Shown piece by piece: positions 1 to 9,877 of a stretch of DNA of 64,000 bases; position 1 is the stretch's first letter; every line of letters starts with the position of its first letter. The position numbers and the translations under genes are program-made. The notes beneath the pieces are model-generated. The model worked only from the letters and a program-made list of their open reading frames with translations. It had not been told where the DNA came from and made no database searches. The DNA lies in the NCBI GenBank assembly GCA_020849535.1, contig JADLGB010000154.1, positions 16,051-80,050 of the forward strand, in the 5' to 3' direction. Source of the stretch: Candidatus Hydrogenedentota bacterium (GTDB lineage Bacteria; Hydrogenedentota; Hydrogenedentia; Hydrogenedentales; SLHB01).

Positions 1-88
1 TCTGTTTCAGTTGAAGATGACGCTGCGGTGCAGGATGTGAAGCATAGCATTCCACCTGTTGCCGGGACACATCGGAAGGAGGACGGAC
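1..88. other. left edge, no gene recognised
   Basis: No coding region can be supported here apart from the leader of the next gene. The only clear element is a GGAAGGAGG ribosome-binding site at 74-82, six bases before the ATG at 89. Confidence 0.6.
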
Positions 89-3000
89 ATGTTTAACGGG
101 GTTGTGACGTGGGCGGTTCTGGCCATGGTCCTAGGTGCTGCGCCTGAGGCGGGCGTTGGCGCAAGCAGCCTCGATCCGCTGGTGCGAGCGGCGAGGCACC
201 CCCTGGAGATCAATCGGCCCAGCCCGGACTTCTTCGATGGGGCACTGCTGGGCAATGGGGGCCTAGGCGCCGTGGTGACCACGCGACCCGACGCAATCGT
301 CGTCCACTTCGGGCATAACAATGTCTGGGACATACGGATCGCCGAGGACCACAAGGACAAGATCGGCACGTTCCGCGAGGTCTTCGAGAAGGTGGCCGCG
401 ATCTCGGCAGACCTACCGAGTCTGGAGTCGGACCCGTGGTATGCAGCGTACAGGGACATGACCCATGCCAATTACCGAAAGCCGTACCCGCGCCCGTACC
501 CTTGCGGCTCCCTGCTGCTCGGATTCGACCGGCGTAAGGTCGAGTTACTGGGCCATCGTCTGGACATCGCCACCGGGCTGTGCGTTGTCCGTCTTCTGGT
601 GGACCAGACTCCGGCCGAGTTGCGGATCTTTGTGGAGTTGGCCAAGGACCGTCTGTGGGTGCAACTCACGGACGCCAACGGCAATCCAATCGCGAATTGC
701 CTTGACCGTATTCGCCTCATTCCAGACCCTGACGCACCAGCGACCATTCCTTCCTATGAGGTGCTGGACGCGCCGACGAACTCCCTCTCGTTTCGGCAAG
801 TCCTCCCGCGCAATGAACCAGTGGCCGACCAACCCGGCCAGCCTGATCCGCGAGACCGCGCCTTTCGTTTGTCCGTCCGCGTAAACGTCGTTATTGAGCC
901 GAAAACGCGCTTGAACTGGGAAGGGCTTGAGCAACAGATGGGGCCGCTGGAACGAGGTTTTGCCTCCACAGAACCCTTCATGGCCATGGTGCGGCTCGAC
1001 GAGGGCCTGGCGTCCTCGATCGGCGCCGAGGTGCCTGAATTGCTGCCACCAACTTCCGAACTTTTCGCCGCCGCATTTGACGAGTCGCAAGAGTCGTGGA
1101 GAACATACTGGACGCGCTCCGGAGTTGCGCTCGATGACGAATTCCTGGAACGCATCTGGTATTGGAATCACTACTTCTTCAATTGCGCCGCCAAGTCGGG
1201 CGTCAATTGTCCGGGCCTGTTCGCGAACTGGAGTTACCGGAACATCGGCACGGCGTGGCACGGCGATTACCACATGAACTACAACACGCAGCAACCGTTC
1301 TGGCTGCCTTTCTCGAGCAATCGCATCGAGAAGAATTTACCCTACGTCGAACTGGTGGAGCGGTTGCTCCCGCTGAGCCGGCAGTGGGCACAGGAGTACT
1401 ACGGACTCCGCGGGGCATACTTCCCGCATTCCGCCTATCCTGTGGAGATGACCATGTCGCCCTACCCAGTCCCCACGTGGGGATGGGAAATCTGCGAAAC
1501 GCCCTGGGCCGTGCAGGGCCTGTGGTGGCACTACCTCTACACGATGGATACGGACTATCTGCGCGACCGGGCGTTTGTGCCCGTCCGCGACGCGGTGCTC
1601 TTTCTCGTGGACTACATGAAGCGCCCCGAAGCGCGCGGCGAACGGTGGAATGATGATCGCTACCACATCTTTCCGACTGTTCCGCCGGAACTCTATGGCC
1701 TCAAGCCGGGATTCAAGTACAACTACGATTGCCTCGTCGACCTGACGCTAACGAAGTTCGTCATGAAGGCTTACCTGGAAGCCACACGGGTGCTCGGCGT
1801 CGAGGATAGCGAAAAGAAACTAATCGCGGATGTGCGCGATATCCTCGACCATTTTCCCGACTATCCGACGGCGGAGTCCGGCTACGGAAAGGTATTCGTC
1901 TCCGTTTCGGGTGAGCATGCGGAGGTGGTATACAACACACCCAACAGTCTCATGACCGTGTTCCCGGGCGAAGACCACGGACTGCATTCCCCTGCGGATA
2001 TCGGCGAGATACTTCGGAATACCTATCGAAACACGCAGAACGAGGGCGGAAACGACCTCGTGTTCATGAACCTGCAAGCCGCCCGGATCGGCATGCTCGA
2101 TCTGGAGCGCTTCAAACGGCAGATTGAGTATTGCATGCTCCCCGACGGCACGTGCACGAATATGGTTCTCCAGGTTCACGGCCGGTACAACGATACAACC
2201 CCGTTCGACTTCATGGCGCCCATGGGGATTTGGTTTGAGAATTTCAGTTTGCCGGTCGTTATCAATGAATGCCTCATGCAGAGCTACGATGGCACGATTC
2301 GCCTCTTTCCCAACTGGCCGAAGGACAAGCCCGCCGCGTTCCGCACGCTCCGGGCGGCAGGAGCGTTTCTGGTCAGCGCGTCGTGCTCCGGAGGTCGGGT
2401 GAATGAGGTGGAGGTCCTCAGCGAGGCCGGCAGCACTCTCCGCATTCTGATTCCATGGGAAGAAGGCGCTCGCGTTGCCAGGCCGTCCGCCACCACCGAA
2501 ACGGCCGATGCGCTGCTTGAGATGCCGACGGTCGCTGGGGAAACAATCCACCTACTGCCACACGCTGCACGTGCGGACAATGCGCCCGTGGCGAAGATCC
2601 GCGTGAAGGCCGCGGATGGCTCAAGCACACCGATTGAGCGGATACACGTGGTGCCGGGTTCGCCGGACCCGGTGCGTTTTGCCGCGTCGGAGCTTCAGGA
2701 ATACCTCCGCAAGGCCACCGGCGTGGACTTGACGATTGCGGAGGGACTGCCGGAGCGGGGCGCATTCTTCGTCACCACTTCGCAGGCGGCGACGGATGCA
2801 CCGGCCGACGCTGTGAACTTCGGCCAGGGCGGATTCGACCGCAGCGCGATCACCGTGCATGATGGTTGTATCTACTTGATTGGCGAGAATCCGCGTTCGG
2901 CGTTGTATGCGGTGTACGACTTCTTGCAGTCGAGTCTGGGCATCCGATTCTTCGGCCCGGGGGAACAACACGAATACGTGCCTGCGCGCGATACGCTGGC

Positions 3001-4417
3001 CTTGGAGGAAGGATTTCAGATGAGGAAGGCGTCGGCTTTCGAGTTCAGGGACTACTACATGCCGAACCCCGCAAACGAAGACACCGTCGACTTTCTGGTC
3101 AAGAACCGTGTGAACACATTTTGCATCGTTGCCACTCTGGACCAAGCGCCGCCGGCCATTCGGCAGCGGGGTGGCCTTATCCACGGGCCCGGCCACATTT
3201 TCAAGGAATTCCTTCCGCAAGAGGCGCTCTTCTCCGAGCATCCCGAATATTTCCCGATGATCGAAGGCAAGCGGGCCGTCACCGGGAAAGGCGCGTGTTT
3301 TTCCAATCCCGAAGTGCGCCGCATCTTCCGGGAACGGCTGCGCGACTACGTTCGCGCGCACCCGTACTGGGACATCTTCGCGCTGTGGGCGGAAGACGTC
3401 GCCTATGCGGCCTACTGCGAATGCGGGGAATGCGCCAAGATGTCCACGGCGGGGTGGTACATGACCTTGGTCAACGACGCCGCGCCCGTGGTCGAAGCGG
3501 AGTTGCCGCAAGCCCTGTTCGAGTTCATCGCCTATCACGAGACCCGGTGGCCGCCGAAGGAAATCATCCCGCTTTACCAGAACGGCAAGAACATGATCTT
3601 GAACCTGTGCCTCGGCTACTCGCGGAACGGCTTCCACACCTTGGCGTCCGGCAAGGACGGCAACGCCGAAGTCCTCGAGATGTATGTCGCTTGGAAGAAG
3701 CGCCTCGATGATGTGGGCTTTGAAGGACGCCGGATCCTCTTCGACTACTACAACCGCTGCGAAGTGACCGCGGGCCACGGCCCTTCGGGGCAGTCTTTGA
3801 TATGGCCCATGGAGGTGATCGCCGAGGACACGAAGTACTACCTTGCCGACGGCATCAGCGGCCTGGGGGATTGGGTCTGTTTCAGCCGCCTGTGCTGGCC
3901 GACGCCGTTCAATGTGTGGTGCTGGCTCCAGTGGTACTCGACGCCGGAGCGGCCATTGAGTGAGTTGGAGGAGGAATTCTATCCCGCGTACTTCGCTGAA
4001 GCCGGACCGGCCGTTCTGGATTATACACATGCTCTTCAGGCGGCCATGTATGCCGACACGTCGCGGGAGAACATCGAGCGAGTTGCCGGACTTCGCGCGC
4101 AGTTGGATGCCTTGGTGGATGCGCAGCAGGATCCGGTCGTGAAACATCGCATCGAAGTGGTGCGCAATCATCACGAGTACTGCGTGATGCTCAAGCGCAT
4201 CTTCCTGGCTTTCATGGAAGGTGACGAGCAAGCTTGGAGCGGGATGATGCAGGAATACGTGGATTTCTACCCCGTCACGCACAAGGAATTGCTGAAAGAC
4301 GAGATCGACATACCCTCCCAGTTCATGAACCTGTGGTATGAATACCACCTCAAGCGGCCGCCTGAGCAGATCCCGGAAGTCCTGAAGGCGCTCGTGTCGA
4401 ACCCCTCATCACGATAG
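89..4417 (+). CDS. secreted glycosidase-like / DUF4838 fusion protein
   Basis: A 1442-residue protein, probably exported. The ATG at 89 was chosen over the ATG at 59 because it has a strong RBS and starts a signal peptide (MFNGVVTWAVLAMVLGAAPEAG). The N-terminal half resembles six-hairpin glycosidases of the GH95/GH65 kind: a GNGGLGAVV segment near residue 55 and a WHGDYHMNYNTQQPFW segment near residue 390, a pattern of the alpha/alpha barrel. From about residue 837 a new module begins with a GH67-like N-terminal fold (VRFAASELQEYLRKATG). It runs into a DUF4838 core with HIFKEFLPQEALFSEHPEYFP near 1031 and a CECGEC cluster near 1110. A role in polysaccharide degradation is inferred; substrate and catalytic residues are not known. 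Each half is long enough to be a complete protein, so the single frame is notable. The gene converges on the radical SAM gene at 4442. Confidence 0.75.
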   Translation: MFNGVVTWAVLAMVLGAAPEAGVGASSLDPLVRAARHPLEINRPSPDFFDGALLGNGGLGAVVTTRPDAIVVHFGHNNVWDIRIAEDHKDKIGTFREVFEKVAAISADLPSLESDPWYAAYRDMTHANYRKPYPRPYPCGSLLLGFDRRKVELLGHRLDIATGLCVVRLLVDQTPAELRIFVELAKDRLWVQLTDANGNPIANCLDRIRLIPDPDAPATIPSYEVLDAPTNSLSFRQVLPRNEPVADQPGQPDPRDRAFRLSVRVNVVIEPKTRLNWEGLEQQMGPLERGFASTEPFMAMVRLDEGLASSIGAEVPELLPPTSELFAAAFDESQESWRTYWTRSGVALDDEFLERIWYWNHYFFNCAAKSGVNCPGLFANWSYRNIGTAWHGDYHMNYNTQQPFWLPFSSNRIEKNLPYVELVERLLPLSRQWAQEYYGLRGAYFPHSAYPVEMTMSPYPVPTWGWEICETPWAVQGLWWHYLYTMDTDYLRDRAFVPVRDAVLFLVDYMKRPEARGERWNDDRYHIFPTVPPELYGLKPGFKYNYDCLVDLTLTKFVMKAYLEATRVLGVEDSEKKLIADVRDILDHFPDYPTAESGYGKVFVSVSGEHAEVVYNTPNSLMTVFPGEDHGLHSPADIGEILRNTYRNTQNEGGNDLVFMNLQAARIGMLDLERFKRQIEYCMLPDGTCTNMVLQVHGRYNDTTPFDFMAPMGIWFENFSLPVVINECLMQSYDGTIRLFPNWPKDKPAAFRTLRAAGAFLVSASCSGGRVNEVEVLSEAGSTLRILIPWEEGARVARPSATTETADALLEMPTVAGETIHLLPHAARADNAPVAKIRVKAADGSSTPIERIHVVPGSPDPVRFAASELQEYLRKATGVDLTIAEGLPERGAFFVTTSQAATDAPADAVNFGQGGFDRSAITVHDGCIYLIGENPRSALYAVYDFLQSSLGIRFFGPGEQHEYVPARDTLALEEGFQMRKASAFEFRDYYMPNPANEDTVDFLVKNRVNTFCIVATLDQAPPAIRQRGGLIHGPGHIFKEFLPQEALFSEHPEYFPMIEGKRAVTGKGACFSNPEVRRIFRERLRDYVRAHPYWDIFALWAEDVAYAAYCECGECAKMSTAGWYMTLVNDAAPVVEAELPQALFEFIAYHETRWPPKEIIPLYQNGKNMILNLCLGYSRNGFHTLASGKDGNAEVLEMYVAWKKRLDDVGFEGRRILFDYYNRCEVTAGHGPSGQSLIWPMEVIAEDTKYYLADGISGLGDWVCFSRLCWPTPFNVWCWLQWYSTPERPLSELEEEFYPAYFAEAGPAVLDYTHALQAAMYADTSRENIERVAGLRAQLDALVDAQQDPVVKHRIEVVRNHHEYCVMLKRIFLAFMEGDEQAWSGMMQEYVDFYPVTHKELLKDEIDIPSQFMNLWYEYHLKRPPEQIPEVLKALVSNPSSR

Positions 4418-4441
4418 CGCGGGTACCAGCGGCGGGCGCCT

Positions 4442-5521
4442 CTACGAGCCGCCGTTGTTGGCGGGCAACGGCAGTGCCTTGCTGTAGAGTACTCGCTTGA
4501 GCACTCTCTTCAGCATTTCGCCCTTGTGGTGGGTGTAGTAGTAGGAATCGTAGGCGCAATTGGAATAGCAGTGGACGTTGCAGGCGGACACCTTCTCCTT
4601 GTAGATGCGCCGCAGCTCAGCGATCTTGCCGCGGTCCAGGTCCACGAAGCGGTAGTCCAATTCGTCCATGGCTTTGGTACAACTCCGGACTCTTCCCGTT
4701 GACGTCACGTTAATCCATCCATAGCGTGTCGGGTAGTTGCAGTCCCAGAAGCGTTCACCACGCAGGAAGCGAAACACCCCCGTGAAATAGGAGTCGGGAT
4801 CGATAATAGGATACCCACTCCGTTTCTTCTCGAGGATGTAATCCACGATTGTCTGAAGCAGCCCTTCATCACCGCGATTGAAGTGAATGCCATTGGAGCT
4901 GCCCTGTGCGGTATTGACAGGCGGCACGATGAAGCCGAGCGAGATTTGGACTCGCTGTTCGTGCGTGTACTCGAGCAAATTGCAGATTGCTTCAAAGTTG
5001 TTCTTGAAGATGACTGCATTGAGCCGGAAGTGGACGCCATACTGTGCCCGCACGCGCCGCAGTTCGGTCATCAGATCATCCCGGACCACGGAATCTTTCT
5101 TGCTCACCTCGGACGCGGCCAATCCGTCCACCGAAATGTTGAGGTAATCCAAGCCGGCACGTCCGAGTTCTTCCAGGGTGTGGCTATTCAGACAAGAACC
5201 GTTTGTCGTCATATCGGTGAGGATGTGGCGTTGGGAGCACGCGGCAATCGCGTCGAAAAGGGGTTCCCACAGCATGGGCTCACCACCGAGGAAGGTAATC
5301 AGACCGGTGCGGAGCCGTACGGCATGGTTCAGGCAGTCCATGAACACATCGAGCCGCATGTCCTCCGAGGCTTGATCGTGCTGCCAGCAATAGGCGCAAT
5401 TCAGATTGCAGCGGTCGGTGGGAATGAACCGCACGAAGGCCGGCGTGGCGAACAGATAGCTGCTCAGGTTGGCCGCCGCCAGATTGGAGAACTTACGTCC
5501 CTTTTGCCAGATCCTGCTCAT
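4442..5521 (-). CDS. radical SAM protein with C-terminal cysteine cluster
   Basis: A 359-residue radical SAM enzyme. The start MSRIWQKG at 5521 has an AGGGGGAC RBS; upstream in-frame ATGs would add a low-complexity Arg/Pro extension. The CxxxCxxC motif for the 4Fe-4S cluster is at C38, C42 and C45 (PTDRCNLNCAYC), followed by a GGEP motif (TFLGGEPMLWEP). Four more cysteines near C281, C314, C318 and C322 suggest a SPASM/twitch-like auxiliary cluster. Such enzymes often modify peptides or proteins, or mature other enzymes. No precursor peptide or sulfatase is visible beside it, so the substrate is unknown. It is transcribed towards the glycosidase-like gene and appears to stand alone. Confidence 0.8.
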   Translation of the reverse strand: MSRIWQKGRKFSNLAAANLSSYLFATPAFVRFIPTDRCNLNCAYCWQHDQASEDMRLDVFMDCLNHAVRLRTGLITFLGGEPMLWEPLFDAIAACSQRHILTDMTTNGSCLNSHTLEELGRAGLDYLNISVDGLAASEVSKKDSVVRDDLMTELRRVRAQYGVHFRLNAVIFKNNFEAICNLLEYTHEQRVQISLGFIVPPVNTAQGSSNGIHFNRGDEGLLQTIVDYILEKKRSGYPIIDPDSYFTGVFRFLRGERFWDCNYPTRYGWINVTSTGRVRSCTKAMDELDYRFVDLDRGKIAELRRIYKEKVSACNVHCYSNCAYDSYYYTHHKGEMLKRVLKRVLYSKALPLPANNGGS

Positions 5522-5750
5522 GACCAAGTCCCCCTGGTGGCACGCGGTGATAGGCCCCATGCCAGTATACAGCAAACAGTGCGGGACTCTTGCGCGTAGG
5601 GAAGGTCTGGGTCGAGGACGCGGCAGCGAGGGGATCTCCGCGCGCAAATGTCACGCGCCGAAGGAATCCTCTTCTTGAACGGAGCTTCCGTCATGGAGGC
5701 CCCCACTGGGACGACAGTACCCGATCAACTTCGCGCCGCACAGGGCGCCG

Positions 5751-6116
5751 CTACTGCGGCTCAACCCGAGTTGCGCTACGGCCCTCGATGACGAGATCGA
5801 CGCCGTCCCACGTGCCGTGGAGGATCGTCCCATCTTCCAGGGTGAGCGTGACTACCCCTTGATCGAAGGTGTATTCAGCGGGTTGCCCTTGCCCGAACAC
5901 CTCGACGATCAGTTCTCCATTCGGTTTGAACTGGTAGTAGGCGCCTCTGTACTCCCACGGCGATTCTTGGAGACTTTCTATCGATCCCGGGGTTTCCGGC
6001 GCAACCGCCTTGAATTGGGGCTGCTTTGTTACGATGCCGGAGTCCGTGCCGCCGCATCCGGTCGAAACCAGGGCGACGAAAATGCCCAGGAATGCCCGTA
6101 CACACTTTTCACGCAT
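5751..6116 (-). CDS. small putative lipoprotein
   Basis: A 121-residue protein with a lipoprotein signal: a hydrophobic segment (AFLGIFVALVSTGC) ending in a cysteine followed by GG. The start MREKCVRAF at 6116 is preceded by GGAAAGGAAG. The mature part is short and rich in alternating hydrophobic and polar residues (YYQFKPNGELIVEVF, GVVTLTLEDGTILHGTW), which suggests a small beta-sheet or lipocalin-like fold. The family was not recognised. It lies downstream of prepilin 1 but is separated from it by a strong GC-rich hairpin, so co-transcription is uncertain. Confidence 0.65.
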   Translation of the reverse strand: MREKCVRAFLGIFVALVSTGCGGTDSGIVTKQPQFKAVAPETPGSIESLQESPWEYRGAYYQFKPNGELIVEVFGQGQPAEYTFDQGVVTLTLEDGTILHGTWDGVDLVIEGRSATRVEPQ

Positions 6117-6190
6117 GATCGGTTTCTTCCTTTCCAACTGCATTACATCCGAAATGCTGGACATCCCGAAGAGGGTCCGTACCGTAATTG

Positions 6191-6219
6191 GGGGACGGCC
6201 GCGCAATGCGGCCGTCCCC
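6191..6219. terminator. GC-rich hairpin between prepilin 1 and the lipoprotein gene
   Basis: A perfect 12-bp stem (GGGGACGGCCGC with its complement) and a five-base loop, just after the prepilin 1 stop codon. It has no T-run, so it is either a weak or Rho-assisted terminator or a 3'-end stabiliser. Confidence 0.45.
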
Positions 6220-6240
6220 AGCGTGCCCAAGTAGCTTCGA

Positions 6241-7323
6241 TTAGTACATGCAGTCTGTCAAGTCAACCGACCAGTTCTTTCCGTAGAACGTCGAACTCGG
6301 GTCGGTGTCAACGACGGGGAAGGTCCCGTGTTTGATGAACTCAACGTGTCCGTCCATGTGAAGCACATTCGAGCCCCCAGGAACGTGGTTCATCACGATT
6401 AGTGACGCGTAGGCTTTATCGGGGGCGGTTGGACGTGTGGCGCCCATGCCATAGAAGGCGTCCCACATGATGGGAACGGTGCTCTGGGCCTGTGCCGACC
6501 CTGCCGGATTGTTGATGTCCGTAACGGCGAAGCGCTCGACACCTTCACGCAGGAAGCTCACGGTACCCGTCACGACGCTGCCGTCTTCACGAGTGCGGTT
6601 GCCCAGGCTGCGCGCGGCGACGATGTCAATGTTGAGGCCGCTGTCCAGCCAGCTTGCGGCCGCGTCCCACGTGGCCTCGGTGCTCGCCTTGTTGAGCACC
6701 ACGGGAAAACCGATGAAGCCGCTCTTGATGCCGCTACCACTCGCGGAATTGTACGGGCATGCCGTTCCGACATTGAGATCGGGCGAGCCGAGCGCGGCGG
6801 CGCCCGCCGGCCCACGCATCGCGGAGACAACGCACTGCCCGTCAACGGGATCGAGGCGTTGAAGCATGTAGGGGAAGTAGTTGTATGAGCGGGCGACGGC
6901 CAAATGTGCCACGACGCAATTGGTCGTTACATTGACGCCGTCCACCGAAGCCTGGATGCTGTCCAATCGGTCGAACGGAATCATGGAACCGGATGACGGA
7001 TTGTGACCCGACCCGGAGTCAGACGGGCATATCATGAGGTTCGGATCCGTCCAGTACTCGGGATACAACTGCGTCGCTTCCGGGGTCCAGTTGTAGACGT
7101 TAGTCGCGATGCATGTAAGGCCAAAGGTGGGGAAGCGTTCCCCCGCGCTCTCGTTGGCGTACATCTTGAAGATGACGCCCCACTGCTTGAGGTTGTTTTG
7201 ACATGACGCCCTGCGGGCGGCTTCCCGAGCCCTTGCCAATGCCGGCAGCAAAATGGCCGCCAGAATCCCGATGATCGCAATTACTACCAATAACTCGATT
7301 AGCGTAAAACCTTTCATCTTCAT
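6241..7323 (-). CDS. DUF1559-type prepilin 1
   Basis: A 360-residue type IV pilin-like protein. [19 protein letters not shown] is a classic prepilin peptidase site, with Glu at mature position 5 and a long hydrophobic N-terminal helix. The start at 7323 was chosen over 7341 because AGGGAGGG lies at the right distance before it. The helix is followed by the family segment [19 protein letters not shown] and an ICPSDS motif. The C-terminal [17 protein letters not shown] matches the processing-associated H-X9-DG domain, but with ten residues between His and Asp. It is most similar in the window to prepilin 2 at 8761. Transcription is predicted to be sigma-54 dependent (site at 7485-7500, palindrome at 7598-7624). 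In this phylum such proteins occur in many copies and their exact role is unclear. Confidence 0.9.
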   Translation of the reverse strand: MKMKGFTLIELLVVIAIIGILAAILLPALARAREAARRASCQNNLKQWGVIFKMYANESAGERFPTFGLTCIATNVYNWTPEATQLYPEYWTDPNLMICPSDSGSGHNPSSGSMIPFDRLDSIQASVDGVNVTTNCVVAHLAVARSYNYFPYMLQRLDPVDGQCVVSAMRGPAGAAALGSPDLNVGTACPYNSASGSGIKSGFIGFPVVLNKASTEATWDAAASWLDSGLNIDIVAARSLGNRTREDGSVVTGTVSFLREGVERFAVTDINNPAGSAQAQSTVPIMWDAFYGMGATRPTAPDKAYASLIVMNHVPGGSNVLHMDGHVEFIKHGTFPVVDTDPSSTFYGKNWSVDLTDCMY

Positions 7324-7440
7324 CGTTGCGCCCTCCCTCATTAAGTTATGAGACCTGCTTTCACCCGGCGGTTGGGCTCTCTACTGACCGCTACATATCA
7401 CCTCCTTCCCTGAGTTTAAGAGACCTGCCATTTGCCGGGG

Positions 7441-7467
7441 GTCTGCTCCTTTGCCCCGAGAGCAGAC
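7441..7467 (-). other. hairpin in the prepilin 1 leader
   Basis: Perfect 8-bp arms (GTCTGCTC and GAGCAGAC) with an 11-base loop, just downstream of the sigma-54 start site. It could stabilise the leader of about 150 nt. No function can be assigned from sequence. Confidence 0.35.
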
Positions 7468-7484
7468 TCGACGCAAGTGCAAGA

Positions 7485-7500
7485 GCAACGATAGTGCCAA
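7485..7500 (-). promoter_or_regulatory. sigma-54 (-24/-12) promoter of prepilin 1
   Basis: On the minus strand the site reads TTGGCACTATCGTTGC. It has GG and GC exactly 10 bases apart and matches TGGCACG-N4-TTGC at all but one specified base. The start point would be near 7474, leaving a leader of about 150 nt before the ATG at 7323. Confidence 0.85.
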
Positions 7501-7597
7501 CAGAGGTCGCACTATTAATCCTATTATCAGGCAGCGACTTATGAGGGCCTGCGCCTGAGTACTGTGTAGCGCGGGTGTTCCGTATGACACAGATTCT

Positions 7598-7624
7598 GTT
7601 ACACAAATGTTTCAATTGTGTAAC
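7598..7624. promoter_or_regulatory. 27-bp palindrome, candidate activator site upstream of prepilin 1
   Basis: An inverted repeat with perfect 9-bp arms (GTTACACAA and TTGTGTAAC) around a nine-base centre. Most positions match the palindrome at 9971-9997. It lies 98 bp upstream of the prepilin 1 -24/-12 site, where a sigma-54 activator would bind. That the activator encoded at 10052-11794 binds here is an inference. Confidence 0.75.
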
Positions 7625-7796
7625 GAACGGAACACACGAGTTACAGTATCTGAGAGTTGGCTTTTGGACGAGACACTTCGCAGACGGCCAGGAGGGATCG
7701 AAAACCAGTCTTTACGCGAAGGAGTCTGTCCCGCGTGCTTCACCCGCCTTCTTCCCCAGCGGCTCCCGTGGATCCCAAGCCGGCGGGAGATCCCGG
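7625..7796. other. intergenic, no gene seen
   Basis: The rest of the 473-bp gap between prepilin 1 and the SGNH hydrolase. Short frames exist on both strands but have no RBS, family motif or coding bias. Nothing further is recognised. Confidence 0.5.
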
Positions 7797-8666
7797 TCAG
7801 TACCCGCTGGGTGCGGCGGACTTGTCCTGCGAGGCCTTGGCCTCGCTTCCCGCTGGAGCATCGAGCCACTTGCGGTAATACGCATCGATCGCGTTTTGCA
7901 GCAGCCGCTTGTGCGCCTCCGCATTAGGATGGATTCCGTCCGGTGAAATTCCGGCCGGCATGCCTTTGGCTGGATCGCCGGGGCGGGCGACGGACTTGGC
8001 CGGCTCGACGAACCAATACTGGAGCGTGCCCCAGTTGTCCACGTACTCGCAGCGATCGATGGCGTCCGCAAGCTTCTTCTTCCGGTCGCCCAGTTCGCGG
8101 AGCCAGGTGTTGAGTTCTGCCGTTGTGGCAGTTCCAAAGTCCATCTTCCACGCTTGGCGTGCGAGGTCGTAGTCGAGGTAATCGTAGTCCGCGATCACGA
8201 CGCGGACGCTTGGGCGGACGGCCAGGCAAAAGTCGACAATGGTTTTTATATTCGATACGACAGGATCCCATACGAGCTGCCGTTCCTCAGCGCTCTTTCC
8301 GGCGAGGCTTCCCTTCATGGCCTGTGACAGAAAGTCGTTTCCTCCGATGATGAGGTGAACGATGTCGATGGTCGGGTACTTTTCCAGTTCCGACTTGATG
8401 GTTGCCAGGTGCTCGGGCTTGGCCCAATCCGATGCCTTGCGCCCGCCCCACGCGGTGGCCTGTCCCTGGGTTTCGATGCGGCCGAGTCCGTTCGCCTTCA
8501 AGGATTCGTCGAACACGTCCGGCGATGGGAAACCGTCGTGATTCTCCGCGGTAATCGATGCGGCCCAACTGTCGCCCACGATAAGGATGCGTTTGACGGC
8601 CTCCTGCGCGGCGAGAATCGGAGCGAACAGTGTAAGGAAGAAGCAGACTAGCGTTACGCGGTGCAT
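7797..8666 (-). CDS. secreted SGNH/GDSL-family hydrolase
   Basis: A 289-residue protein with a signal peptide (MHRVTLVCFFLTLFAPILAA|QE). The SGNH blocks are visible: GDSW with nucleophile Ser33, GGND in block III (LIIGGNDFLS), and a C-terminal DGIHPN with the catalytic Asp/His pair near D243 and H246. It is probably an exported esterase or acylhydrolase acting on an acylated polysaccharide or lipid. It sits between two prepilin genes on the same strand. About 95 bp separate it from the upstream prepilin 2, so it may be read through from that sigma-54 promoter. The ATG follows GGCGGAG. Confidence 0.85.
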   Translation of the reverse strand: MHRVTLVCFFLTLFAPILAAQEAVKRILIVGDSWAASITAENHDGFPSPDVFDESLKANGLGRIETQGQATAWGGRKASDWAKPEHLATIKSELEKYPTIDIVHLIIGGNDFLSQAMKGSLAGKSAEERQLVWDPVVSNIKTIVDFCLAVRPSVRVVIADYDYLDYDLARQAWKMDFGTATTAELNTWLRELGDRKKKLADAIDRCEYVDNWGTLQYWFVEPAKSVARPGDPAKGMPAGISPDGIHPNAEAHKRLLQNAIDAYYRKWLDAPAGSEAKASQDKSAAPSGY

Positions 8667-8760
8667 AGTGGAAATTCTCCGCCGAGTGTGGGAAGCGTGG
8701 TTTAGGCCGCGTGGCCGGCCCGGCGGGATTGGGGATCGCCGGGCCGGCCAGGCACGGGGC

Positions 8761-9771
8761 TTACCGGTCTACGAGTGCGCTCGTCGCACCTACCCAACTG
8801 GCGAGGTTTTCGCCATAGGTGCCGGCGTCGCTGTTCTTGGCCGGGTACTCGGTACCATACTTCATGAACTCGACGTGGCCATCCAAGTACAGGATGTTGA
8901 CGCCACCCGGAATGTGGTTGAAGGCTTCTATCGCGGGGAAGTTCTGCGCCAGGAACGTCAGAGCCTTTCCGCCGTATGAGTCCATCATCATCGGAAGTTC
9001 GGACTGGGCCTTGGCGCTGCCCGCGGGATTGTTGATATCCGTCACGAAGAAGCGTTCGACACCTTCACGCAACCGCGGGTAGCTGTTCGGAAGCACAGTG
9101 CCATCGTCATTCGTGGTGCCGGTGACGCCATCCCCGCCCCACGCCGCAGTCTTGTACATGGCGTTCGATGTATCAAGCGTTTCGGGCATCACGTAGTTGG
9201 GGCGCACTTCGATCGCCCACGTGCAGCCATACAGCTTCGCCGCGGAATTCTCCGGAACGGTATAGGAGCCGCTGCCCGGATTCAGGAACTTGTGGATGGT
9301 CAGACCCACGATGGCGTCTTTCAACTCAGACGAGGTGTCCACCGCGTAGGGGATGTAATAGTACGAAGGAAGCATGCTGGTGAGCGAGTCCAGGCAGTCC
9401 TTCGCATTCTGAATGGTGGGCGCGGACTCGGTGGCCAGGGCCAGGCGATCCTCAAAACCGAAGTCCGACTTCGAGTCCGACGGGCAAATCGTGATGTTCA
9501 TGTCGGTCAGGTACTCGGGGTACATGGCCGGCCCTTCCACACCGACGATCCACATACTCCCGTGACGCGACACGGGGGGCATGGCCTCGCCGCTGCTCTC
9601 GTTCGCGAACATCTTGCACACGATCCCCCACTGCTTGAGGTTGTTCTGACACGAAGCGCGGCGCGCCGCTTCACGCGCCCGTGCAAGTGCCGGCAGCAGG
9701 ATCGCCGCCAGAATACCGATAATCGCGATGACTACCAACAGTTCAATAAGTGTGAAACCCCTTTTTTTCAT
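8761..9771 (-). CDS. DUF1559-type prepilin 2
   Basis: A 336-residue prepilin. [19 protein letters not shown] shows the peptidase site and Glu5. The first 50 residues are nearly identical to prepilin 1. ICPSDS and [19 protein letters not shown] are shared with prepilin 1, and the C-terminal [17 protein letters not shown] motif again has X10 between His and Asp. A GAGGGAGAG RBS precedes the ATG. It has a near-identical sigma-54 promoter and a related upstream palindrome, which implies co-regulation with prepilin 1. The variable middle (residues about 100-230) is where the two differ, so they may be alternative or minor pilins. Confidence 0.9.
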   Translation of the reverse strand: MKKRGFTLIELLVVIAIIGILAAILLPALARAREAARRASCQNNLKQWGIVCKMFANESSGEAMPPVSRHGSMWIVGVEGPAMYPEYLTDMNITICPSDSKSDFGFEDRLALATESAPTIQNAKDCLDSLTSMLPSYYYIPYAVDTSSELKDAIVGLTIHKFLNPGSGSYTVPENSAAKLYGCTWAIEVRPNYVMPETLDTSNAMYKTAAWGGDGVTGTTNDDGTVLPNSYPRLREGVERFFVTDINNPAGSAKAQSELPMMMDSYGGKALTFLAQNFPAIEAFNHIPGGVNILYLDGHVEFMKYGTEYPAKNSDAGTYGENLASWVGATSALVDR

Positions 9772-9856
9772 TGCTCTCTCCCTCTGATGTACAAATGCGA
9801 ACCCGTTTTTGGGTGACCCTACTGCCCCGAGGTCAACCCCGACTTTCTTGGAGAGA

Positions 9857-9872
9857 GCAACGGAAGTGCCAA
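9857..9872 (-). promoter_or_regulatory. sigma-54 (-24/-12) promoter of prepilin 2
   Basis: On the minus strand the site reads TTGGCACTTCCGTTGC. It has 10 bases between GG and GC and differs at only two positions from the prepilin 1 site; both are followed by TCT. It leaves a leader of about 75 nt to the ATG at 9771. Confidence 0.87.
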
Positions 9873-9877
9873 GTTTA

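Noticed and set aside
2621..4348. 575-codon frame opposite the glycosidase/DUF4838 gene
   Set aside because: Antisense shadow in GC-rich sequence; no RBS or motif.
4442..5521. radical SAM gene as part of a peptide-modification cluster
   Set aside because: No short precursor frame with an RBS and no transporter or protease is found beside it.
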